Shown one piece after another: positions 18,309 through 26,948 of a DNA stretch of 64,000 nt. The notes beneath the pieces are model-generated. The model worked only from the letters and a program-made list of their open reading frames with translations. It was not told where the DNA came from and did not search any database. The stretch spans positions 302,767 to 366,766 of the forward strand of contig NZ_VIRG01000060.1 in assembly GCF_008107695.1 (NCBI RefSeq). Direction: 5' to 3'. The translations under genes were made by a program, and so were the position numbers. The DNA is from Stappia sp. BW2. GTDB taxonomy: Bacteria; Pseudomonadota; Alphaproteobacteria; Rhizobiales; Stappiaceae. The stretch's first letter is position 1; the number at the start of each line of letters is the position of its first letter.

Positions 18309-19316
18309 TCAACGGCCCAGCTTTTCCTTCCAGGTGGCCTTCACGTCCGTCTGGTTCTTGGCTGCAGTGACGAAGTCGATATCCGCCAGGACAGTCGAAA
18401 TGTCAGCCGGCAGGCCCGCTTTTTCGGCCGCCTCGGAAGCATCGACACCCGGAACCGTGATCAACGCCTTGTACTGCTGGTAGAGGTCGATTGCCTCGTC
18501 CGACATTGTCCAGTCAAGAAAGGCCTTTGCCGCGTCCTTGTTGTCGGAGCTGGCCATCAGGCCGGAGGCTTCAAGCTCATATCCAACACCTTCCTCTGGG
18601 AAGACCATGGCCAGCGGATAGCCTTCCTCGATGGACTGCATCGCGGTGAATGCCAGTGAAATGCCGACAGTGTATTCGCCGACGCGCGCGGACTTGCAGG
18701 GCTTGGATCCGGACGAGGTATATTGTGCCATGTTCGGATCCACGGCTTCGAGCTGCGCCCAACCGGCCTCTTCACCCATGGTTTGCAGCACTGCATTGAC
18801 GTGCAGATACCCGGTCCCGGAAGAATTCGGGTCCGGCATCAGGATTTCGCCCTTGAAGTCCGGGTTCTCGAGATCCTTCCAGCTCTTGGGCATCGGCAGG
18901 CCCTTTTCCTCAAGCCGTGCCGTGTTGACGCAAAACGCTCCCATGTAGCCGATCGGAGCAAACCATTTGCCGTCTTCACCACGGAAAGTGGCGGGCAGGA
19001 CATCGACGCCCTTGGCTGCGTAGGGTTCCAGCATCTCGAGGATCTGAGGATCCATCATGGCGCTGACGGCCCATCCCCAGATCACGTCGGCCTGCGGATT
19101 TCCTGCTTCTGCCAGAAGACGCGCACCCAGCTTGCCGGTGGACAGGCGCAGCACATTGATCTCGGTATCAGGCATCGCCTCCTGCGCCGCCTCGACATAA
19201 GCTGCGATCTCTTCTTCCTCAAGCGCTGTGTAGACAGTGATTTCATCAGCGGAGGCTGTTGTCGCCATGCCGACGGCAAACAGCGAAGCCAAGGTGAATT
19301 TGCTCCAGGTCTTCAT
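18309..19316 (-). CDS. periplasmic binding protein, AfuA/PhnS2-like
   Basis: A 335-residue extracytoplasmic solute-binding protein with a signal peptide (about 1-23, ending in ASA). The start at 19316 is supported by an AAGGAGAGA ribosome binding site just upstream on the minus strand. Segments such as DPNSSGTGYL and SGSKPCKSARVGEYTVGIS are like those in the AfuA (hexose phosphate) and PhnS2 (2-aminoethylphosphonate) proteins rather than true ferric FbpA; the tandem tyrosines that hold iron in FbpA are not evident. The DeoR regulator and HisN-type phosphatase favour a phosphorylated sugar or polyol as ligand. No phosphonate-degrading gene is present nearby. Ligand assignment is inference. Confidence 0.85.
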   Translation of the reverse strand: MKTWSKFTLASLFAVGMATTASADEITVYTALEEEEIAAYVEAAQEAMPDTEINVLRLSTGKLGARLLAEAGNPQADVIWGWAVSAMMDPQILEMLEPYAAKGVDVLPATFRGEDGKWFAPIGYMGAFCVNTARLEEKGLPMPKSWKDLENPDFKGEILMPDPNSSGTGYLHVNAVLQTMGEEAGWAQLEAVDPNMAQYTSSGSKPCKSARVGEYTVGISLAFTAMQSIEEGYPLAMVFPEEGVGYELEASGLMASSDNKDAAKAFLDWTMSDEAIDLYQQYKALITVPGVDASEAAEKAGLPADISTVLADIDFVTAAKNQTDVKATWKEKLGR

Positions 19317-19427
19317 TGTCGTCTCTCCTTGTTGATCCACGTATTCGTGTGCCAGTAGCTGCCCCGGATCGGATCCTCCCGAGACCCTTTTTTATTGCCG
19401 CGTCCTCTGGTCGCGGTTCTGGGGATA

Positions 19428-19464
19428 TTTGTGTAGTCTTGCATTTTTGTGGCTTTTGTCTACA
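19428..19464. promoter_or_regulatory. candidate DeoR operator between divergent genes
   Basis: TTTGT occurs at 19428, 19446 and 19455, i.e. in 9-base phase (18 and 9), and TGTAG (19432-19436) is an inverted match to CTACA (19460-19464). DeoR-type regulators often bind phased repeats. The site sits midway between the binding-protein start (19316) and the phosphatase start (19517). Confidence 0.3.
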
Positions 19465-19516
19465 GTTAATTTGCTGGCGAACCATCGTTGCCAGCCCCCG
19501 CAGACGAGGAAAATTC

Positions 19517-20305
19517 ATGCAGAGCTCCACGACGCCGCCCGAAACGGAGATGCTGGCGCGTTTTGCCGACGGGCTCGCCGACGTGACCGACGCCATGGCG
19601 ATGACCTACTTCCGCAAGCCTCTGGACGTGGAGCAAAAAGCCGACCTCTCCCCGGTCACCCAGGCCGACCGCGCCATCGAAGCGGCCATGCGTGAACGCA
19701 TCGTCCAGCGCTTTCCGGTCCACGGCATCCTTGGCGAAGAGCACGATGATGCCCGCCTGGATGCAGATTACGTTTGGGTGCTGGACCCGATTGACGGGAC
19801 AAAGAGTTTCGTTTCCGGGATGCCGACCTTCGGCACCCTGATTGCCTGCCTTTACAACGGGGCGCCGGAACTCGGTATCATCTCGATACCGCCGACCGGT
19901 GAACGCTGGACGGGTCAGCGCGGCAAAGCATCGACACTCGATGGTGCGTCCTGCCGCACCAGCGGCCGAACCCGGCTGGACGAGGCGATCCTTTATACAA
20001 CGACACCCGATACGTTCGATGCTGCGGGAAGTGCAAAATTCGAGGCGCTCTCACGAAAAGTCGCCATGCGCCGCTTCGGGGGGGATTGCTACGCCTACGG
20101 TCTGCTGGCGTCGGGGCACTGCGATCTGGTGTTCGAAATGAACCTGCATCCCTACGATTACATGGCGCTCGTTCCCGTAATCGAGGGCGCCGGAGGCGTG
20201 ATCACCGACTGGAAGGGGGAAGCCCTGGGCCTGCACTCGGAAGGCCATGTCATCGCTGCGGCCAATTCCGCTTTGCACGCAGAAGCTCTGGCAGCCTTGT
20301 CCTGA
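19517..20305 (+). CDS. HisN-type inositol monophosphatase family phosphatase
   Basis: A 262-residue Mg-dependent phosphatase. Metal-site motifs are GEEH at 73-76 (Glu74/Glu75), LDPIDGTKSF at 89-98 (Asp90, Asp93) and PYDYMALVPVIEGAGG with the second catalytic aspartate. The last motif and the spacing are those of histidinol-phosphate phosphatase HisN rather than classic inositol monophosphatase. The start at 19517 follows GAGGA; a longer frame upstream lacks homology. The gene is divergent from an AfuA-like importer with a DeoR regulator, so it may dephosphorylate an imported phosphate ester rather than histidinol phosphate. Both are compatible with the sequence. Confidence 0.88.
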   Translation: MQSSTTPPETEMLARFADGLADVTDAMAMTYFRKPLDVEQKADLSPVTQADRAIEAAMRERIVQRFPVHGILGEEHDDARLDADYVWVLDPIDGTKSFVSGMPTFGTLIACLYNGAPELGIISIPPTGERWTGQRGKASTLDGASCRTSGRTRLDEAILYTTTPDTFDAAGSAKFEALSRKVAMRRFGGDCYAYGLLASGHCDLVFEMNLHPYDYMALVPVIEGAGGVITDWKGEALGLHSEGHVIAAANSALHAEALAALS

Positions 20306-20324
20306 CACGACAAACATTATCAGA

Positions 20325-20356
20325 AGCGACGGCACCTTATGCTTGATGCCGTCGCT
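20325..20356. terminator. bidirectional transcript-end hairpin
   Basis: AGCGACGGCA (20325-20334) pairs perfectly with TGCCGTCGCT (20347-20356) around a 12-base loop, located between the convergent phosphatase and emrB-like genes. T runs on either side are weak. Confidence 0.5.
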
Positions 20357-20372
20357 CTGGACACCTTCTGCC

Positions 20373-21977
20373 TCAATGGCTCGTGGCGGCTTTTCCTGGT
20401 TGTCCTGATGTCCTCGTTGCCTTTCTCGTCCGCAGGAAGAGAACGAACGGGAGCACCGAGGCTGTGCACCACATCAACACGTAGAAGACATCGATATAGG
20501 AAAGCATCATCGCCTGCTGCTGGACGCTCTGGTAAAGGGCGGCAAGTGCCCGGCTGTGTGAGCCGAGTTGTTGCGTCAGCGTGGCGATAGTCTCTCTGTA
20601 GTAGGGGTTCAGCTCGTTTACGGTTTCCGTGATGCGGCTCTGGTGAAACTGGTCGCGCCGCTCCAGCAATGTCTGGGTCAGCGAGATACCGAAAGCGCCG
20701 CCAAGATTTCGGAAGAAATTCAGCATGGCCGACGCCTTGTCGCTGTCTCCCGGCGGCAGGCCGATATAGGCGACCGTGGTGATAGGGATGAACAGGAAGG
20801 GAAGGGCGATGGACATCGTGAAGCGACCCCACGCTGCATCCGCGAATGTGCTTTCCAGATTGAAGCCCGAAAAGGTGTAGAAGGCGAGTGCCTGCATGCC
20901 GAAGGCGGGCAGCAGCAACAGGCGGGGATCGACCTTGCTGGTCAACACGCCTGATATCGGCATCATGAAGATTGCGATGAAGCCGCCGAACGTCAGCACC
21001 AGTCCGGCATTGTAGGCGGTATAGCCATAGACCTGCTGCAGCATCTGCGGAATGATCTGAATGGTACCGAAGACCAGCATTCCAAGCAGCAGCATCATGA
21101 TAGTCGCAATCGCCAGGTTCGGCGTCCGCAACAGTTTCAGCGGAACGATCGGGTCGTCGTGCTTGAGCTCCCAAACGGTGCCGACGCCTAGGCCGATCAC
21201 GGCCATGACGATCATCACCCTGATCAGGTTCGAATCAAGCCAGCCTTCGGTCTGGCCCCGGTCGAGCGTGATCAGCAGTCCGGCCAGGCCAAAGGCCCAG
21301 AGCAGGAAGCCGATATAATCGACCCGCAGACCTTTCTTCAGGCGCTCCTTGCGTTCGCGCACGAGAAGCTCCGGCTCGCTGACGAGAAAGTGGACGAGGA
21401 AGAGGGCGATGATGCCGACCGGCAGGTTGATCAGGAAGATCCAGTGCCAGGAAATCGTGTCGGTGACATACCCGCCGATGGTCGGCCCGATAATGGGAGC
21501 CACAACGACGACAAGGCCGAATGCGGCGAAGGCCTGGCTCCGCTTTTCCGGTGGGAAGCTGTCGCTGAGCATGGACTGTTCAACCGGCGCCAGCCCGCCG
21601 CCCCCGATGCCTTGAAGCACGCGCGCAGCGATCAGGAAGCCGAGATTGGGAGCAAGGGCACACAGCACCGAGGAGGCCGTGAACAGGAAGATCGAGATCA
21701 TGAAATAGCGCTTGCGGCCGATCGCCCGGGACAGAAAGCCACTGATCGGAATGACAATCGCGTTGGCGACCAGATAACTGGTCACCATCCATGTCGCCTC
21801 GTTGTCCGATACGCCGAGACTGCCGGCGATATTGGTGAGCGAGACATTGGCGATCGACGTGTCGAGGATTTCCATGAACGTCGCTATGGAGACGACGAAA
21901 GTCATCAGCCATGGCGACCGTGTTCCGGCGGCCGAGCGTTCGTTCGACCAGTCCTGACCGGGGATGGAGCCGGCCAT
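20373..21977 (-). CDS. emrB: DHA2-family multidrug efflux MFS transporter (EmrB-like)
   Basis: A 534-residue, 14-helix major facilitator of the DHA2 (EmrB/QacA) group, a proton-driven drug exporter of the inner membrane. Typical features are the first helix DTSIANVSLTNIAGSLG, the loop GRKRYF (motif A-like), and the motif C-like GLVVVVAPIIGPTIGG. It begins 1 base after the EmrA-like gene ends, so both are cotranslated. The two proteins plus an outer membrane channel would form a tripartite pump; no channel gene is adjacent. Substrates unknown. Confidence 0.92.
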   Translation of the reverse strand: MAGSIPGQDWSNERSAAGTRSPWLMTFVVSIATFMEILDTSIANVSLTNIAGSLGVSDNEATWMVTSYLVANAIVIPISGFLSRAIGRKRYFMISIFLFTASSVLCALAPNLGFLIAARVLQGIGGGGLAPVEQSMLSDSFPPEKRSQAFAAFGLVVVVAPIIGPTIGGYVTDTISWHWIFLINLPVGIIALFLVHFLVSEPELLVRERKERLKKGLRVDYIGFLLWAFGLAGLLITLDRGQTEGWLDSNLIRVMIVMAVIGLGVGTVWELKHDDPIVPLKLLRTPNLAIATIMMLLLGMLVFGTIQIIPQMLQQVYGYTAYNAGLVLTFGGFIAIFMMPISGVLTSKVDPRLLLLPAFGMQALAFYTFSGFNLESTFADAAWGRFTMSIALPFLFIPITTVAYIGLPPGDSDKASAMLNFFRNLGGAFGISLTQTLLERRDQFHQSRITETVNELNPYYRETIATLTQQLGSHSRALAALYQSVQQQAMMLSYIDVFYVLMWCTASVLPFVLFLRTRKATRTSGQPGKAATSH

Positions 21978-21978
21978 C

Positions 21979-23157
21979 TCAGTCGACCTTGATGTTGGTT
22001 GTCACGGACATGCCGGGGCCAAGCACATAACGGTCCGGATCAGGGTTGGTCATGGAAATGCGAACCGGGACACGCTGGACCACTTTCACGAAGTTGCCGG
22101 TGGCGTTCTGCGGCGGCAAAAGCTGGAACGCCTGCCCGGCACCCTGCTGGATCGACACGACCTTACCCTTGAAGTCCGTCGAGGGATAGGCATCCACATG
22201 GATGTCGACTTCCTGTCCGGGGCGGATCCGGTCGAGCTGGGTTTCCTTGTAGTTGGCTGTCACGAAGATGTCGTTGGGAACCAGTGCCATCATCGGCGCG
22301 GCCTTGGTGGCGAAAGCGCCGACACCGACGTTGTTCTGAACAATCGTTCCGGCCTGACTTGCAGTGATGGTGGTGTAGCCGAGCTGGATGCGGTTGGCAT
22401 CCACCTGCGCCTTCGCCGCCTTGATCGCGGCATTGGCAGCAGCGACTTTTGCCTCGGCAACGCCGACATTTGTATTCGCGGTCGCAAGAGCCTGTTCGGA
22501 GGCCTTTGCCTGCGCTTCGATCTGCCGCGCGTTGGCTTGGCTGTCATCGACTGCCATATCCGATATCGCCGCGGAATTCGACTGGAACAGACGCTGGTTG
22601 CGCTCGAAGTTCTTCTGGGCGTTGTTTGCCTTCACGTTGGCCGCGTCCAGGTTGGCCTCGGCTTCCGCCGCCTGTTGTTTGGCCTGCGCGACGCTTGCCT
22701 CCGCCTGTTGCTTTTCCGCTTGCGCCCGTGCCAGTTGCGCGGTCGCCGTTTCCAGCGCCGCCCTTGCCGGAGCAGGGTCGATTTCGATCAGGAGGTCACC
22801 TTCCTTTACGGGAGCATTGTTGCCAACTGCGACCTTGATCACCTGGCCGGAGGTCTGCGGTGTGACCTGAATGATGTCCGCATCCACAAATGCGTCATCG
22901 GTGCTTTCATAGGGCGCAACGTTGATCCAGTAGTAAAGGACGGCGGCAACGATCGCCGCTGCGAGCCCGAGGAGTAAGATCAGAAAGACGGGACGACGCC
23001 AAAACGGCTTTTTGGGCGCGGTCCCGCCTGTCTCAGTCTCACTCTGTGCATCGCCGGTCGATGGCGCGGACCGGTTGTTCGTTGCCGCGTCGGCGGTCAA
23101 ACCCGCTTCATCCGGGGCGCCAGAACTGTCACCCGTACGCCGATCTAGTTTTTCCAT
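21979..23157 (-). CDS. emrA: HlyD-family membrane fusion protein (EmrA-like)
   Basis: A 392-residue periplasmic adaptor. A roughly 50-residue cytoplasmic lead (Ser/Thr/Gly-rich) is followed by one membrane helix (about 53-76), then the barrel-sandwich half-motif TDDAFVDADIIQVTPQTSGQV, a long Ala/Gln-rich coiled coil (about 130-240) and the second lipoyl half. The C-terminal beta-barrel ends in GMSVTTNIKVD. It is the first gene of the efflux operon, with its promoter in the 575-base region to its right. No local repressor gene accompanies it. Confidence 0.92.
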   Translation of the reverse strand: MEKLDRRTGDSSGAPDEAGLTADAATNNRSAPSTGDAQSETETGGTAPKKPFWRRPVFLILLLGLAAAIVAAVLYYWINVAPYESTDDAFVDADIIQVTPQTSGQVIKVAVGNNAPVKEGDLLIEIDPAPARAALETATAQLARAQAEKQQAEASVAQAKQQAAEAEANLDAANVKANNAQKNFERNQRLFQSNSAAISDMAVDDSQANARQIEAQAKASEQALATANTNVGVAEAKVAAANAAIKAAKAQVDANRIQLGYTTITASQAGTIVQNNVGVGAFATKAAPMMALVPNDIFVTANYKETQLDRIRPGQEVDIHVDAYPSTDFKGKVVSIQQGAGQAFQLLPPQNATGNFVKVVQRVPVRISMTNPDPDRYVLGPGMSVTTNIKVD

Positions 23158-23732
23158 TTGAAGTTTCCCTGAATGGGCTTGTCGAGGATGTGATCCGACA
23201 CACGGAAACGGCAGGCCGCCGGAGAGGCGCCTGCCTTGCTTGCGTGGCTGTAACGCAAATGCGGTTTCGTTTCCATCTATTGGATCACATAGAGATAACT
23301 TACAGAACAGCTTGCGGTTTCAAACAGATTGATGCTGCGACAACTTGACCATTTTCGGGGAAGCATTCGCCGTTCATTGGAGAGCAAACAGAACGACCTG
23401 TCTGTCGTGCGTCCCGTTCAATCGAAAGAAACCTGGAGCGCTGGTCATTCCAACATGCCTTTCGTGCATCGACTGCGATATGAAGGGAACGCAAATTACG
23501 GAAACCAGTTCCCAAGACCAGAGAATGATCGTGCTTCAAGCAAAATTGCGGAGCCGTGGTGTCCTCACTTGAGACGAATAAAAATTCCATAATCAAAATT
23601 ATGCGTGCAGCCGGGACACATTCGGGCACATTCTATCCCGAACCGCAACAACGGTGCTCAAAGAACGTTTCAGGCTGACGGAGCGTGCCGAACATGGTTT
23701 GCTTGCCGCCGGTCAGATGAGGATCCGGTATT
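23158..23732. other. 575-bp intergenic region, emrA promoter side
   Basis: This region holds the emrA promoter (minus) and whatever drives the deacetylase gene (plus). No reading frame here resembles a known protein, and no strong palindrome was found. Confidence 0.5.
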
Positions 23733-24524
23733 TTGGCAAAATCGGTAAGACTGTTAGTGCGTGTGGACGATGCAGGTTCAAGTTGGTCGTCAAACATCGG
23801 CTGCTTGAAGGCCTGTACCGATGGAATTGCTCGCAGTGTCGAAGTTATGATGCCGTGCCCATGGGTAGCGCATGCGGCTCGGCTGTTTGGAGAGCGTCCG
23901 GAAATAGATATCGGGATCCACCTGACACTCACCAGTGAATGGGAGGCTGTGAAGTGGCGGCCGCTTACCCCTGCCAAGTCTCTGAGGGATGAGACGGGCG
24001 CGTTCCTTCCGCTGCTGACGCCGAGAGATGGCGACAGCCGCCAAAGTCTCACAGAAAGTGATTGGGCAATCGACGACATTGCCAACGAATTGAAAGCACA
24101 GATCGACCTTGGAATGGCGATGTTTCCGCACGCTTCCCACATCAGTTCTCACATGGCGAGACACTTCAAGGACTTCGACCCGAAAGTTGGAGAGATCGTG
24201 TCGGACCTCTGTTCAGAGGCAGGCCTCAAGGACGATCCGTTTGGAAGCGGGCTCCCGAGAATAGACGGCTACCCCAAGTTTCCGCGCAATGAAGAAACTC
24301 GCATTTCTGCTTTCACGTCAGAATTAGCTGAGCTTTCGAGCGGAACCTACATCTTCATCGACCACCCCGCAGTTGAATCGGCTGAACTGAGAGAAACAGG
24401 CCATTGTGGGTATGAAGACGTACAACAAGATCGGCTTACCTGCCTTCAGACGCTCACCAGTGATGTTTTGCGGAAACAGGTCGAGAGACTGGGGATCGAG
24501 TTGATCAGTTACAGGGACATCTAG
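23733..24524 (+). CDS. ChbG/YdjC-family carbohydrate deacetylase
   Basis: A 263-residue protein of the YdjC/ChbG/HpnK fold, metal-dependent deacetylases of N-acetylated di- and oligosaccharides. Metal and catalytic motifs are present: VDDAG (11-15) with Asp12/Asp13, IHLTLT with His63, and HASHISSH with His136 and His140. No signal peptide, so it is cytoplasmic. The start is taken as TTG at 23733 because it gives the usual N terminus and has GAGGA about 9 bases upstream. It stands alone, without chitobiose or hopanoid genes, so its substrate cannot be named. Confidence 0.8.
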   Translation: MAKSVRLLVRVDDAGSSWSSNIGCLKACTDGIARSVEVMMPCPWVAHAARLFGERPEIDIGIHLTLTSEWEAVKWRPLTPAKSLRDETGAFLPLLTPRDGDSRQSLTESDWAIDDIANELKAQIDLGMAMFPHASHISSHMARHFKDFDPKVGEIVSDLCSEAGLKDDPFGSGLPRIDGYPKFPRNEETRISAFTSELAELSSGTYIFIDHPAVESAELRETGHCGYEDVQQDRLTCLQTLTSDVLRKQVERLGIELISYRDI

Positions 24525-24684
24525 CCAAGATCATCCATTTACGCAGTGCTGACATTTGGAGGGCAACACCCCTCCCCTTACAGGTTTTCCCTGTTTCCGA
24601 CGATCTGCAGGGCTGATTTCTGCTTCGTGAACTTGATGCTGAAAGCATCTGTCACTCCACACTGATCGAAGCAGATGGTGCCTC

Positions 24685-25614
24685 CTATTTGGACAGGGAG
24701 ATGATCTCCGCCCCAAGCTCCCTGGACACGTTGCAGAAGCTATCCAGCAACGCATCTTCCAGTTCCGGCAGACCGGTACCGGTTCGACGGAAAAGCCCCC
24801 ACTCGTAGGGAATCTGTTCAACCAACGGCACGATCCGGGCGCCAGCGACCGCGATCCCGCGGGCCGAGACACAATCGACCAGTGCAATACCCAGGCCTTC
24901 GGTCGCGGCCCGAATAGCGTTGAGGGAACTGTTGGTGACAAGTTCGGCCACCGGTTCGACCCCATGCTTGGCCAAGTGCGCGTTTATCGCATGCCGAATT
25001 CGATAGGAATTGCCCAACGACAGCAGCCGATACTGGCGGAAAAGCGCGACGTCCAGCGGTTCTGTCGGCAGGTCGGGCGGGAGAACGGCCACCAGTCCGG
25101 CGCGCGCCACGCAGAGACAATCGAGCTCGGAATGAGACAGCGGCATGGCACAAGCGCCGTAATCCACTGCCCCGGAAAGCAGCACCTGGGCCAGGTGTTC
25201 TGCATCCATTGTCTGCAGGCTGACCTTCGGTGGCAGGCCTGAATGACGATCAAGCGCTGCCAGCATTCCCGGTACCAGACCCGCAGCCATAGCGGGGTTC
25301 GCCACCAGTGCGAGCGATTGTATTCGCCCCTCGCGCAGGCTGGTCGCGCGTTGCGTGACCTGCTCGAAGGAGGCGAGAAGCTGCCGGGCGTCTTCAAAGA
25401 ACTGCACGCCTTTGGACGTCGGCGAAATACGCGGGCCGTTTCGGCGGAAGAGCTCGAAGCCGATGGTTGCCTCTAGATCGCGTACCATGCGGGTCACGGC
25501 CGGTTGCCCGATCCCGAGCTGTCGTGCGGCACCTGTCATTGAGCCTGTTGCCATTACGGACACAAAAACTTCCAGTTCGCGAATGCCGAGAGTTTCATTA
25601 TTTCCGTTTGACAT
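24685..25614 (-). CDS. LysR-family transcriptional regulator A
   Basis: A 309-residue LysR regulator. The N-terminal helix-turn-helix lies in TGSMTGAARQLGIGQPAVTRMVRDLE (written in parts: TGSMTGAARQLG, GQPAVTRMVRDLE), and a periplasmic-binding-like effector domain follows. The start at 25614 (MSNGNN) is chosen because upstream residues lack homology; two in-frame ATGs further up are possible. It is divergent from the CMD/AhpD-like gene, with a dyad at 25639-25662 in between. It resembles LysR regulator B at 27069: both have RISxT-GV-F-E-AR-LLA-FE and a shared GLVP and LVEQI segment, suggesting duplication. Confidence 0.9.
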   Translation of the reverse strand: MSNGNNETLGIRELEVFVSVMATGSMTGAARQLGIGQPAVTRMVRDLEATIGFELFRRNGPRISPTSKGVQFFEDARQLLASFEQVTQRATSLREGRIQSLALVANPAMAAGLVPGMLAALDRHSGLPPKVSLQTMDAEHLAQVLLSGAVDYGACAMPLSHSELDCLCVARAGLVAVLPPDLPTEPLDVALFRQYRLLSLGNSYRIRHAINAHLAKHGVEPVAELVTNSSLNAIRAATEGLGIALVDCVSARGIAVAGARIVPLVEQIPYEWGLFRRTGTGLPELEDALLDSFCNVSRELGAEIISLSK

Positions 25615-25662
25615 GATTGCGCCTACATGATCAGAAAACATGATAAAGAAGCTTCTATCATG
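25611..25662. promoter_or_regulatory. LysR operator region A: dyad plus ACATGAT repeats
   Basis: CATGATAAAGAAGCT (25639-25653) and AGCTTCTATCATG (25650-25662) are overlapping inverted copies of one half-site. ACATGAT also occurs three times, starting at 25611, 25625 and 25638 (spacings 14 and 13), the first covering the LysR A start codon. The arrangement fits autorepression of LysR A and control of the divergent gene. Confidence 0.55.
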
Positions 25663-25718
25663 CGTTGTTGGCATTCTTAGCATGTCAATGCCGTATTCGC
25701 CATGTGGAAAGTCCTGCT

Positions 25719-26780
25719 ATGACAACATCTTCTGCCGCTCTGGCCGTGATCGACGGCCGTGTTCTGGACGCCCTGAATGCCAGGCGTCCCGCGTTCGTAG
25801 AGGGGATAGAGACCTGCCGTGATGCTGTCTTGTTCCCCGAGGAAGATCTCGGCTTGTCATCCGACCTGCGCGCTGCCCTTGGGCGCCGGGTGGTAGCAAC
25901 CGCGGAAAATGTCCTGCTGCTGGAAACCTATCCCGCGCCGGGGACGGCGGATCTGAAGGCTCTGGCCTCTGGCGAAATGCCGACGGATCCAGCGCTTGCA
26001 GCCTTGGCGCGGCATGCGGACATGATTGCGCGCGAACCGGCGACTTCGGGGCCACAGCATCTGCAGTCTCTTCAGGACGCCGGGTACAACGTGCCACAGA
26101 TCATCGCCCTGTCGGAACTGCTTGCCTATGCCTGCTACCAGATACGTGTGGTGCATGGCCTCAACTTGCTCGCCGATAAAACGGATGTGCTGGAACAGGT
26201 CGAACCAGGGTCGAATGAAACAGACGGAATTCCTCAGATTAGTCTGAAACCGCTGACCTGGACGCCCTATTTGCCACCGGTGGAGATCGCGGATGCCACG
26301 CCGCGCCAACTCGAGGCAATGAAGGTCACTCCCTCGGCCAAGAAGGTTTCGCCCTATGTGCGCACTCTGGCGCACGATCCTGACAGCTATGTAGCCCGGA
26401 CAGTTCTCTTCAACGCCATCATGTACGCAGACGGTGGCCTGAACCGAGCGGATCGGGAACTCGGTGCGCTGGGGGCGTCGCTCGTCAACGGGTGCCAGTA
26501 TTGTGCGAATGTCCATGCGCGACAGCATGCGCGCCTGAGTGGCACGCCGACGACCTCGGCTCTTTTTGCCGGAAGGCGTGACGCTCTTTCCCTGCGTGAC
26601 GGAACAATCATGGATTTTGCCGAGGCCCTGACCGCAACGCCTCCTCTTGCTGATACCAGCCATATCCAGCGGCTGAAAAGGGTCGGCTTGGATGATGCCG
26701 AGATTCAGGACCTGGTGCACTCCATTGCCATTTTCGGCTGGGCCAATCGCCTGATGCATCCGCTGGGTCATTCCAGCTAA
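25719..26780 (+). CDS. two-domain CMD/alkylhydroperoxidase-like protein
   Basis: A 353-residue protein with two AhpD/CMD-like modules. The N-terminal half (about 20-170) has the CMD helix pattern LSELLAYACYQIRVVHGL without active cysteines, like the 'CMD domain, Avi_7170' family. The C-terminal half (about 180-345) has GCQYCANVHARQHA, giving the redox pair Cys259/Cys262 and His266, like the 'alkylhydroperoxidase, Avi_7169' family. As I know those families, they are separate neighbouring genes; here they appear joined. The start follows GGAAAG. A terminator closes the gene. Peroxide, or protein thiol, reduction is expected for the C-terminal half; the true substrate is unknown. Confidence 0.75.
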   Translation: MTTSSAALAVIDGRVLDALNARRPAFVEGIETCRDAVLFPEEDLGLSSDLRAALGRRVVATAENVLLLETYPAPGTADLKALASGEMPTDPALAALARHADMIAREPATSGPQHLQSLQDAGYNVPQIIALSELLAYACYQIRVVHGLNLLADKTDVLEQVEPGSNETDGIPQISLKPLTWTPYLPPVEIADATPRQLEAMKVTPSAKKVSPYVRTLAHDPDSYVARTVLFNAIMYADGGLNRADRELGALGASLVNGCQYCANVHARQHARLSGTPTTSALFAGRRDALSLRDGTIMDFAEALTATPPLADTSHIQRLKRVGLDDAEIQDLVHSIAIFGWANRLMHPLGHSS

Positions 26781-26800
26781 CGGCAGACTCGGCAACTCTG

Positions 26801-26850
26801 ACCCCATCTTGGCTTCCACGTTTCAAGCGTGGCTGCCAGATGGGGTTTTT
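26801..26850 (+). terminator. rho-independent terminator after the CMD/AhpD-like gene
   Basis: ACCCCATCT (26801-26809) pairs with AGATGGGGT (26838-26846), with an inner stem CCACG (26816-26820)/CGTGG (26828-26832), then a T run at 26846-26850. Confidence 0.85.
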
Positions 26851-26948
26851 CGTGCCTGGTCACGCGCAAGAAGAAGCGTCGTTTCACCCATCCGGACTGC
26901 AACTGATGGCCGGTGAGGAGCGGTTAGTGCGCATTTTTTGGAATAATA

